From Parasponia andersonii (taxonomy: Eukaryota; Streptophyta; Magnoliopsida; Rosales; Cannabaceae), in contig JXTB01000114.1 in the NCBI GenBank assembly GCA_002914805.1, positions 879,930 to 943,929 on the forward strand: 64,000 nt of DNA, written 5' to 3'. The position numbers and the translations under genes are program-made. Shown here in pieces: positions 53,301-62,441 of the stretch; position 1 is the stretch's first letter, and every line of letters starts with the position of its first letter. Below the pieces are notes generated by a model. It was not told the origin of the DNA and did no database searches. It saw only the letters and a program-made list of their open reading frames with translations.

Positions 53301-55373
53301 TTTGTCGACATACCCATGTTGGCGTAATTAGTCCCTCTTTTTCAGGGCTATATTTAAGGGTGTCTGAGAAATCCAAAATCAACACTCCTATGTTGTACTA
53401 GTAAACTCAACTAATTTCGTAGCTCATCAGCTACAAAGTTTCACTATGTTCTTACCAACTTAGTAAGACAAGGGAATTTTATAGAAGTGTTATCCCTAGC
53501 AAGGCCACATCTTATAATTAAGAGTATAATTGTCCTGTACCTTCAAGAGAAGAAAAAAAAAGAAATTGTATATATCACTAACTACCAAGAGATAAAACAT
53601 TAAAAGATTATTATACTCTCTTTTTCATTATATCTCAAATTGCTTGATATATGGAGTACTTTGTTAAAATATTTTACATTTTAATATTATAAAAAGTCAT
53701 AATAAAATTCTCGTATCAAACAATAAATTTGAGGAGTAATAAAGTTGGATAGTAGAAAGTGGATTAGTAATAGCGCTCCTCCAACAATAATATAACGTTA
53801 TTTTTATTTTTATTTATTTTATTTTATTTTATTTTATTTTATTTTTCGTGTAGGCTGATTTGAGTACATATTTTGTACATACATATTAAGTGTAGTCAGT
53901 AACAGCAGAGCCAGGGCCTCTTTTTCGGTAGGGGTGGATGTAAGAATTTTTTTTAGGTATAACGATAACACAATATTTCTATATACAATAATAATACAAA
54001 ATAGAGTAACTTGCTTAATGAAAAAATGAAAAAATAAACTACAAAGAATAAAAGAGAAGTGCTGAGGGAAACATGTGTGCTTTCGCGTGAAAATTTAGAA
54101 GGGTGGTTCTTTAGTATTTTTCAAAATGAAAATTTTCTGATTTTAAGGAATTTACAATCAAACACAAAAGTAAAAACTAATCTTATTTTATTTATTAAAA
54201 AATATGAAAAATAAAAAGCACATTGAATGATTCATAAAAAAAACTACTAGTTTTTTCATCTTCCCTTTCTTAATGTGGAGAACAAATAGAGTCTTTCCAA
54301 TCCCACTTTTTTTACTCAAATTTCGGATTATAAAATTGAATGAAAAAAAAAAACACAAATTAATATTAAAACATTTACTAAGAAATGATAAAAGTGAAAA
54401 TTCACATAATATTATGAGGACATAGTTGAAGGAAAATTTCTCAAAAGGGGCCAATAAAAAAAATCAAATTATACAAGGTGAAAAATAAATTAAAAGTTTG
54501 AGTGGGAGCCATGGCTCCACTTGCCCCCTCCTCCCTCCGCCAAGGTCTCATTAATATATACAAGTATTTATACTACTGTGCTTTTTTTTAATTATATTAA
54601 TTTGTATTTATATATATATTTATTGATTGATGAAATAGGGTGGGTAATTTGATCTTTAAACCTCAATATTAATAGCAGTGAGATGTGGATGTAATTTTGA
54701 ATAACTGGTAGACTAATTAAAACATTTATTAACTTATTAGATGTAAGTGAAGAAAAGGAGTTATTTACGGCCGCATGGGTATAAATTCCTAAGTGGCAAA
54801 CCCACGAAATACAAGTTAATTAGAATAAGGATTAGGGATACATATATGATCAATTTGCCAAATAAAAGTACATACATAAGTATTGAAGATTCTACAGTGT
54901 TGATAATGCATACTTATCACGTGAAAATGACAAGGAATCTACGAATTTACTTATAGATAATATCTTACGCGTTAAAAGCACATGTAATAAAAACGGAAAA
55001 AAAAAATGGCAATTAAGCTAGTATTTAATGAGATAACAAGGCATGCATATGCATGCTATAGGAATACATACATACCTGGCTCCCATATATATTTGGGGAT
55101 TATATATAAACCAATGTGTGTACATACCTAGCTAGAAATTAATCTTAAAAAGCAATAATAAACGTCATTAATTAGTATTAGTTATTACCTTCTTCTGCCA
55201 GAAAAGTGACTAAGACGACCGGAGGGAGAGAACATGATAAGAGCAATATCAATGTCGCAGAGGATTGAAAGCTCGTATGCCTTCTTAATGAGTCCATTTC
55301 TACGCTTTGAAAATGTAACCTGTCGATTCGTGTTGTTTTCTATTCTCTTTATCTCCAATTTAACACGACCCAT
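50340..55373 (-). CDS. AGL66/AGL104: MIKC*-type MADS-box transcription factor (AGL66/AGL104-like, S clade)
   Basis: Exons in gene order: 55373-55189, 53158-53108, 52969-52937, 52821-52803, 52674-52613, 52457-52430, 52326-52265, 52136-52037, 51937-51887, 51810-51731, 51582-51372 and 50468-50340. All are GT-AG and in phase, giving 336 residues; Arabidopsis AGL66 is of similar length. Exon 1 encodes the MADS DNA-binding domain ([14 protein letters not shown] at the start, then [30 protein letters not shown]). Exon 2 gives [17 protein letters not shown], a linker typical of AGL66/104. Exons 4-9 form the K-like coiled coil with [43 protein letters not shown] and [10 protein letters not shown]. The Gln-rich C-terminus ends [13 protein letters not shown]-clade proteins pair with P-clade MIKC* partners and act in late pollen in Arabidopsis. 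The last exon is the least certain: without that splice, translation stops one codon after exon 11. Confidence 0.92.
50469..51371 (-). other. Last intron of the MADS-box gene
   Basis: A 0.9-kb intron separates exon 11 from the proposed final exon. It is extremely AT-rich with long T and A runs and near-repeats of gatatttttctaaa. The donor (CAG|GTTTAA) carries an in-frame stop directly behind it, so intron retention gives a protein of about 295 residues. Confidence 0.5.
53159..55188 (-). other. First intron of the MADS-box gene
   Basis: This 2.03-kb intron begins GTAATAAC after the MADS domain exon and ends GATCAG. Near 53905-53935 it holds agcagagccaggg and near 54505-54541 ccatggctcc..ccctccgcc. 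These read as imperfect inverted ends (a ggcggag..agccatgg type) about 640 bp apart, suggestive of a small decayed transposon. A TTTTA repeat lies near 53805-53845. No other gene is seen. Confidence 0.5.
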
Positions 55374-56756
55374 GATCACTCTGAAATCGATATCGATCAA
55401 AAGAAATTAACGGTGGAATTTGTGATCAGAAAATGGGAATTGAAAGAGAGAATCTATAGATGAAGAAAGTTTATTACATTGAATACGTATATGAGGCAAT
55501 AGTGCATGAGTATAGGAAAAAGAAGATCCTTAAAAGAAGGGTTAATGGGCACATGAGAAAGAGATGGTTAAAAATGTGTGGGAGAAGATACTCAAGATAG
55601 AGAGATCTAAGGATTGGACCGTTGGTACGTACAGCAACAGGATCAGACAGCGAGATCCCAAGGATTGGACCGACCGTTGGTACAATATTAACATATATGT
55701 CTGGTTTTAATTTCTTATTGTTTTCATTTATTTAAAGAATAATCAATCACTATTTAAAGAACCTATAAATTCTTTATAAACCTAATTCGTTTTTTTTTTT
55801 TTTTTGGAGGTAATAAACCTAATTCGTTGTATGTTATGCTAAGTACATATTAATGAACATCACTTCATTGCATGTGCTTAATTGTTACACAAATGAAGTC
55901 TTGTATTTAGTACTACAGGGGAGTTGTATATATACATTATAATTTAATTGTATGTGGAATGTCAAACATCGAGTATTTCCCATTTAAACCATAAATTTTT
56001 TTATTCTAGCTGATTTTTAGGAGACTATAAGACACGAAAACTTTTTTCTTTTCCAACTGATCATACGTAGCAAAATTTTTTAACATTAGATTGATGCATA
56101 CCAAACTCAGCAAAAGTTGGCATATATTACAAATTATTGAGGGAAGTAAAATTGCTTAAAACAAATAAATCAAAAATTAAATAAGATTGTGATGCTTCGA
56201 AGAACATTCATTATAAGAACAGGATTTTTTATATATATATTTTCCCCTGAATTATGTAGACTGTCTCAACTTGCCCCTAAACTATGAAAATTTTTAAATT
56301 TGCCCCTTGTGCCTCTAAAACCATCACTCCGTCAAAACAAATAGACGGAAATAACGAGGAGCATCTATATCATGATACATCAGGAGGAATAGGGTTCCAT
56401 TGTAGAAGAGAAAACACAGAGAGAGAGAGAGAGAGTTTTGGAAGATGTGGGCAAAGGACAGGTAGTAGTAGTCCCAGTTTAGGTAGCATGGAGTTTGGAT
56501 GGAGATCATGAACTGGGATTAGAGAGAATTAGGTGAGTTTGTGGGACTGGTTAGGATGAAGTCTCTCTAGCTAGTCTCTTCCCATGTTATCTCTTCATCC
56601 ATGCTTTTTCTTTCTAACTTCCAGTATGAATATGAGGTTAATTAAGCCAAGTTAGAAATAAGTCAATAACGAAATTACACTGCAAAAGGCTAGAGAAAGT
56701 ATGAGAATCCTGGCAACTATATCCTTATATTTGATTCCAAATGATTGGATACTTAT
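55374..56756. other. Upstream region of the MADS-box gene
   Basis: The stretch before the ATG contains a direct repeat of aaggattggaccg (about 55611 and 55668) with gttggtac nearby in both copies. No sharp TATA box stands out at a normal distance. Towards 56230-56300 there is sequence of the cccctaaactatg kind common in old repeats, and a GA microsatellite at 56418-56433. A 75-codon plus-strand frame at 56284-56511 has no recognisable features. Confidence 0.45.
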
Positions 56757-57565
56757 TGTGGAGCCCATTCCTGAACTTTATACCACGAGAAGGGCCACGG
56801 GGATCGCACGTGATCTCGCCATCGGCCTTTGGGTCTTCCGAACGTAGCGGTTAGAAACCCCAGGGTCCCCATAACTGATCCTAGACGGTCCAGCCAGTCA
56901 GACCCCAACCACGACAGCTGGCGGTCTGAGGCCCCGAGGGTCTGCTCTCTAGGAACAGCGACCCTTACCTCAATAGTTGTAGGGGTCAGAAGCCCCAAGG
57001 GTCTTCAGACTGGGCACAACTGAAAGCAGCCCCCCGGCTCCAGATCCGGACAGAGCATTTAATGCGTTTCTGGGTAGGTACGTGCACAGGGACAGGCCGG
57101 CCTGACAGAACGGCGATTTGCCCAAATCTTGCTCCTGACAGATTGAGCCGTAGGAGGCGGCGAAAATCAGGCCACGGTAGCACAGAAGAGGTCACAGAAA
57201 TCTCGGCCCGTCACGGTTAGAAAAGATCTTGAGGTGAAAGGTACTCATTATTTTTTCCAAAAAGAGAGAACCATGCTTTTCGCTATCGGAGGACTACATA
57301 TATTGAAGCCATGCGTTCCCGAGAGGGGCATGTAAAAAAAAAGGCAACAAACAGATAGATATTCATATTGATAGTTTTCTCCTTGCTACAAAACACAAAG
57401 AAAGCCACTGACTTAAGCATCGGAGAGTCTTTGCAGGTGGCCACCCCCGCCTCTCTGATCTTGCTTGGAGCGGTTTCTTACCAGCCGTCCATGTGTCTCG
57501 GACTGCTGATGCTGGATTCTCCAACTGTCCACGTGTCCTTGCTGTCTCAAAACTCTCTGAACTCC
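56757..57565 (+). repeat. 5' LTR of the 3.6-kb element, with inverted tail
   Basis: Bases 56757-57466 match 59544-60254 directly. The final 99 bp (57467-57565) match 60255-60353 only as the reverse complement; the flipped segment is bounded by ggag on one side and ctcc on the other. Confidence 0.85.
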
Positions 57566-58450
57566 TTCCTTTAGATACCTAGGTCATCACCAAACATCTG
57601 AGGAGTCGGCTCGACGCCTCCGCCCTGAACCAATTTCGCCGGGACGAAAGTGACCGGATCACTATGGTGAGTCGGCAGGTTGCGGCCTCAAGCCAGCTGG
57701 CGGGCACCAACGATCTGGTAGCGCCATCAAACCTCGAACTTGAGGAGGCTATGAGGCTGGGACCGGAGGAGGAGAGGAGAGTCTGGATTTCAGTCTCGGA
57801 GCTCCCCCACTGAGATCGGCGATCTCTCTACCGAGGCTAGCGGCACTCGATTTCGAGCCGGAGTCAGGGGTGGGGGAGATCACTGCTGCAGACCCCTCGG
57901 TCGGACCAGGCGTCGCCGTTGTTTCCCCGTGCGAGGCCTGAAAGGCAGGCGTCCCCCCGGCTGGAGACCCACCGGCGTCGGGACGAGGAACCGTCGATTC
58001 AGCTCCCCTCGTATGCAACACGAGGCGCCAGCCAGCGGACGTTTTGGCTTGAGTTTTCGACGCCGCAACTTTCCCTTTGATGGGAGAAGGGCCAGTAGAT
58101 GGGCCCGTCTCAGAGCCTGTGGAAAACAGACGATGAAGTTAGTCTGTAATTACGGTCAGACCCACGAAGATTCAAAGACTTAAAAACAAACTTACCCCTA
58201 ACCCTTTTGGGGGCGGCATTTTCTTCCTCGTAGAACCTGACGCACTCCGCGGCCACCAGCCTCACGGCCTCCTCGAGTTCGAGGTTTGACGGCCCTATCA
58301 GATCGTTGGTGCCCGCCAGCTGGCTTGAGGCCGTAACCTGCCGACTCCCCATAGTGATCCGATCACTTTCGTCCCGGCGAAATCGGTTCAGGGCGGAGGC
58401 GTCGAGCTGACTCCTCAGATGTTTGGTGATGACCCAGGTATCTAAAGGAA
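57566..58450. repeat. Inverted duplication inside the 3.6-kb element (192-bp arms)
   Basis: The arm 57566-57757 is the reverse complement of 58259-58450 with a few mismatches; the spacer is about 500 bp. The right arm belongs to the antisense gene's second exon. The left arm is a displaced copy joined directly to the flipped LTR tail. Confidence 0.85.
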
Positions 58451-59202
58451 AATGGAGGTATGAGACCATCCTGGGTATCAGGTTCATCGTCAGGGGGTTG
58501 AGGACGGCTTGAATGTGCCGACATTCCCCCGGGGAGCTGAAGATAATGACCCCCTCCAGACCTCTGAGCCGNTTCTGCTGAGGCTGCACAGGGCAAAGTA
58601 ACATGAGCAATGAAACCATGAGAGAACTCAGACCCAAAGGTCATAGTCCGGTGCTTACTCTGCAAGAAGACCGAGGGGACCTGGAAATGTTCTCCGTTCA
58701 CCCAAGGGGAGCACCACGCCCCTCCAACGGCATAAAGCCTGGCGTGAGAGTCCCATTGTTTGTCCGACCGCGGCAATCCCCAAAAGATGTGGCGCCCTGG
58801 CAGCGGCTGGAGATAGAAGGTGGGGTAGGAGCTCTTCTTAGGAATGAGAACAAGTTTGTAAGCGTAGAAGACCACCTCCAGGTCGATGTGCGTGTTGTAG
58901 ATAACTGACAGGGCAGAGAGCCCCATTAGAATCATAATCCCGTTGGCATTCAGTTGCATCGGGTGGATTCCCGTCAGGGCAAAAAACTGATGAACTAGAG
59001 AAGGAAGAGGGAATCGCAGGCAATCCAGGTGCTTCCGGCCCAAAACAATGGAACCCTCGGGGGCGCAGGGCCGAAGGTACCAGTCTGCGGGGCCTTTGAC
59101 TCTTTGAAGCGTCACTCCTCCAGGGAAGCAGAGCTGCCTCCTCAATGAGTCCAACTCTGAATCCGTAACAGACTGCAATTCCTGATTTTGATTCGAAGCC
59201 AT
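57749..59202 (-). pseudogene. Antisense element gene, 'putative gypsy type transposon' (Transposase_28-like)
   Basis: It starts at the ATG at 59200-59202. The first part (SVTDSELDSLRRQLCFPGG, then LRFPLPSLVHQFFALTGIHP, LNANGIMILMG and FWGLPRSDKQW) has the pattern of the plant family annotated as putative gypsy-type transposon (Pfam Transposase_28), of unknown biochemical role. Two likely introns are visible: 58658-58584 (GTAAGCAC to TGTGCAG) and 58195-58117 (GTAAGTTT to CCACAG). The second exon then reads in another frame (SSPGECRHIQAVLNPL, RFRRDESDRI, NLELEEAVRLVAAECVRFYE), so a frame change lies near 58572-58583, next to the unresolved base at 58572. The third exon is Pro/Ser/Gly-rich and stops at 57749. 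The gene runs against the element's own transcription. If the unresolved base hides an indel, it may be intact. Confidence 0.6.
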
Positions 59203-59543
59203 TGTTCCGAAAGACGACTGAGAGGGTGAAAGTTTTTGGAAGAGAAGGAAGCAGAAATCTTAAGATGTTGAGAGATTGGGGCGATGGAAAATTTTGGTAA
59301 AACGGCAGATAAACACAGTAGCGGTTTTTAAAGGAGAGAAGCCGAAAAGTTTTTCTGGAAGAGGAAAAAATAAAAGGAACTGAGCAGTCAAAATTTCAAA
59401 TTTCAAACAGATCGCGTGATGAGAGATGGCGTATCACCGCATCGGGAAAAGGGAGCCACGTGCGTCCCTCAGGTTGGGGAAGCGAAGAGACGGTTTCCCC
59501 ACTTGATAGACACGAATCTATCAAATAGGGAAATGGGGGCAGT

Positions 59544-60357
59544 TGTAGGGCCCATTCCTGAACCTTGTACCACGAGAAGGGCCACGGGGATCGCACGTGA
59601 TCTCGCCATCGGCCTTTGGGTCTTCCGAACGTAGCGGTTAGAAGCCCCAGGGTCCCCATAACTGATCTCAGACGGTCCAGCCAGTCAGACCCCAACCACG
59701 ACAGCTGGCGGTCTGAGGCCCCGAGGGTCTGCTCTCTAGGAACAGCGACCCTTACCTCAACAGTTGTAGGAGTCAGAAGCCCCAAGGGTCTTCAGACTGG
59801 GCACAATTGAAAGCAGCCCCCCGGCTCCAGACCCGGACAGAGCATTTAATGCGTTTCTGGGTAGGTGCGTGCGCAGGGACAGGCCGGCCTGACAGAACGG
59901 CGATTTGCCCAAATCTTGCTCCTGACAGATTGAAGCCATAGGAGGCGGCGAAAATCAGGCCACGGTAGCACAGAAGAGGTCACAAAAATCTCGGCCCGTC
60001 ACAGTTAGAAAAGATCTTGAGGTGAAAGGTACTCATTATTTTTTCCAAAAAGAGAGAACCATATTTTTCGCTATCGGAGGACTACATATATTGAAGCCAT
60101 GCGTTCCCGAGAGGGGCATGTAAAAAAAAAAACAACAAACAAATAGATATTCATATTGATATTTTTCTCCTTGCTACAAAACACAAAGAAAGCCACTGAT
60201 TTAAGCATCGGAGAGTCTTTGCAGGTGGCCACCCCCGCCTCTCCGATCTTACTTGGAGTTCAGAGAGTTTTGAGACAGCAAGGACACGTGGACAGTTGGA
60301 GAATCCAGCATCAACAGTCCGAGACACGTGGACGGCTGGTAAGAAACCGCTCCAACA
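59544..60357 (+). repeat. 3' LTR of the 3.6-kb element
   Basis: It is 814 bp long, starts tgtagggcccattcc directly after the polypurine tract and ends ctccaaca before the target duplication. This copy probably has the native tail, because it ends in CA at the duplication. Confidence 0.85.
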
Positions 60358-60362
60358 CTTAT

Positions 60363-61128
60363 AATTTTTGTTTCTTCATATAATAATTTTTGCTGTATCG
60401 CCCATGGTGAGAGATGTTATTTAGCATTAGATCATATGGATGACACATGATATTTTTCTCCCTTTTTCTTTCCAGCCAATAAATGCTTCCCCGGCCAATT
60501 CATTTTTTTGATGATCGAACACTTTTTGAGCCTTGAATCTCTTGATATCCTCTGTCGTTGGGACCTAAAAATAAAAAATGTCTATCCATTTTTCTGACTT
60601 GAAAAAAAAAAACGACTATATAATTATTATATATCCACATGCTCTGAATTATCTAAGTGCTATAAATATTTCACACCGTGTATATGTTATAGTAATAAGC
60701 GCTATCAGAATGCGTCTGCAAAAAATACAAACGCGCCGACAGAGCTTTTTTAGGCACAATTCGCGTCTGCAACACTTGTCTACGATTCCATGCCTGGGAA
60801 AATTATTTTTTAATACTCTGGCGAAATAATTAAATTCGCCTACAAAAGCAGCTAGAAAATGCATCTGCGAAATGTTTGATAATTTTTAAGATCAAATTAT
60901 TTTCTAGACACGTCAACACATCTGCAAAACATTGTGAAATCATTTTCGAATATATATTATTTCTAATAATTATTTATGAATATTCAAAATTCAATTAAAA
61001 ATGATATAACCAATAAGAAAATTTGTATCACATTATGAATATTATTCTAAACATTCATACATTGTCCAAAAAAAAAAAAAAAAAATCCCCATACAATGAA
61101 TATTATCCAAAATTACGAAAACAAGAAA
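60363..61128. other. Gap between the 3.6-kb element and the ARA1 fragment
   Basis: No gene is seen. A short stretch near 60705-60770 has repeated gcgtctgcaa/gcgtctgcaaca motifs with partial counterparts further on (gcatctgcgaaa near 60860, catctgcaaaac near 60925), suggesting an old tandem or foldback repeat. An A-run lies at 61068-61086. Confidence 0.4.
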
Positions 61129-61775
61129 CTAATGTCTTAAGCTACTAGGGGAAGGATCCTGAGCAAAGAAATCCTCTGCCTTCTCATAGGATATCGGCTC
61201 GTCTCCATCCATAAAATTAGTTAGACTCAATTTTGAACCATATGATACCTTCAGTACAAAAATAGAAGCAAAGACGTTATTGAACAAAATTAAAAGAAAT
61301 TCATTTATCATACTCTAACCATAGTGCGGCAAACTTACATTAATTAGGAATGGGAAATATTGTATCTACTAATTAATTCACATTCTACTTAAGGAAGATA
61401 TATAGCATAAGATACAAAAGGTACTAGGCACAGCCAACCAGAAGGTAAAAACTCCTCCTTCAACTTCCAGACAGTTGGCTGCAAAAAAGAAAAAGAAAAA
61501 GAAGGGTCATGCACCAGATGACACTAAAACCTAATGCATCCTACTATATGAGAAAATTAAGCTCACCTGCCAGCCAAAGTTCAGAGCTAGCTTGACATCT
61601 TCCTCAATGCCTAGTTCCTTCCTCACCTACAAGAAGAAAAACTAATGACATACTGAATTGAATTAAGCAATCAGCGGATTATAGAAACTGCAAGTCTCAC
61701 ACCTCTTTGCCTGATTTGTGCAGTTTTCTGACACCAGGGGAACATCAATAACATCACGAAAATCAAGCACTGCAA
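61129..61775 (-). pseudogene. ARA1: L-arabinokinase (ARA1-like) pseudogene fragment
   Basis: Three or four exon remnants follow the order of plant L-arabinokinase, a GHMP-family sugar kinase that recycles free arabinose. The first (about 61774-61702) reads LDFRDVIDVPLV and then, after a one-base loss, VRKLHKSGKE. The second (61630-61567, acceptor CTTGTAG, donor GTGAGC) reads VRKELGIEEDVKLALNFGWQ. The third (about 61480-61410, acceptor TTTTGCAG) reads TVWKLKEEFLPSGWLCLV. A further piece near 61240-61135 reads FMDGDEPISYEKAEDFFAQD and then a stop. The glycosyltransferase-like middle and the kinase core are missing, and no start is present. The match rests on remembered family motifs. Confidence 0.7.
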
Positions 61776-61780
61776 ATTTT

Positions 61781-62441
61781 TTAAGTATAGAATTTTTAGA
61801 GAAACTAGTTAAAAATCTGTGCAACATGAATATAATAACAAAGGTTGTATTGAAAAATGGAGCCAGTTATCTTGCAAATATGCCACATAAAACATACGTG
61901 GGCAGTAGCCTGGCAGCGGCATTAGGAACTCGCAGTGAGAATAATCTTCTGCTATATGTATCAAGTTTTAAGAAAGAAATAAATTTAGCATTATTGAATT
62001 TGCCGGCGAATTCAAAACTTTTCATAGTTCGGGGAAGACAAACGACATAACTGGAGGGAAAACATAACAAAAAAAAAAAATAGTAATAATAATTTGTCAT
62101 CCTAGCTAGCTATATATCCACTTGGAATTAAAGCTTAAAAATTAACTTTTTTTGATGACATAAGTATGTGAATATTCTGAGGTCTACTTTATGGACCTCA
62201 TTATAAGTTAAAACGATCCCAAGTTCAATGCATTACCATCGAACAAAAAAACAAAAGCCTAATAAGTTCAAGCATTCCCTATCTCAATTTCGGGTACTTG
62301 CTTTTTCCATGTAAGAAGTATTTGTTGCAACTTGCACGTACGCGTTGGTAAAGGTCGTTCATGGATTCGAGTACTAGATAATTTCTTTAGTAGTTTTGAA
62401 TGTAAACGCTTATTTTGGCTGGCCTAACACTGGATATGGAG
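61781..62441. other. Flank of the ARA1 fragment
   Basis: A plus-strand frame of 110 codons (61718-62050) overlaps the ARA1 remnant on the other strand and shows no known motif, so I regard it as chance. The rest is AT-rich and featureless. Confidence 0.4.

Larger units (their letters stand above)
56757..60357 (+). mobile_element. Non-autonomous 3.6-kb LTR retrotransposon with an antisense gene
   Basis: LTRs at 56757-57565 and 59544-60357 start TGTGGAGCCC/TGTAGGGCCC. A perfect 5-bp target duplication cttat flanks the element (56752-56756 and 60358-60362), and a polypurine tract (gggaaatgggggcagt, ending at 59543) sets plus orientation. The LTRs are very similar by eye over their first 700 bp, so the insertion is fairly young. 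There is no gag or pol. The interior is GC-rich compared with the window and encodes one antisense gene plus an inverted duplication. No primer-binding site is seen after the 5' LTR, which is rearranged there. It resembles a cut-down Tat-lineage Ty3/gypsy element, a group known to carry extra antisense reading frames. Confidence 0.88.

Noticed and set aside
56829..57023. Plus-strand 64-codon frame repeated almost identically at 59616-59810
   Set aside because: The identity is explained by the two LTR copies; there is no evidence of translation.
61718..62050. Plus-strand 110-codon frame
   Set aside because: It overlaps the recognisable ARA1 exon on the other strand and carries no known motif.
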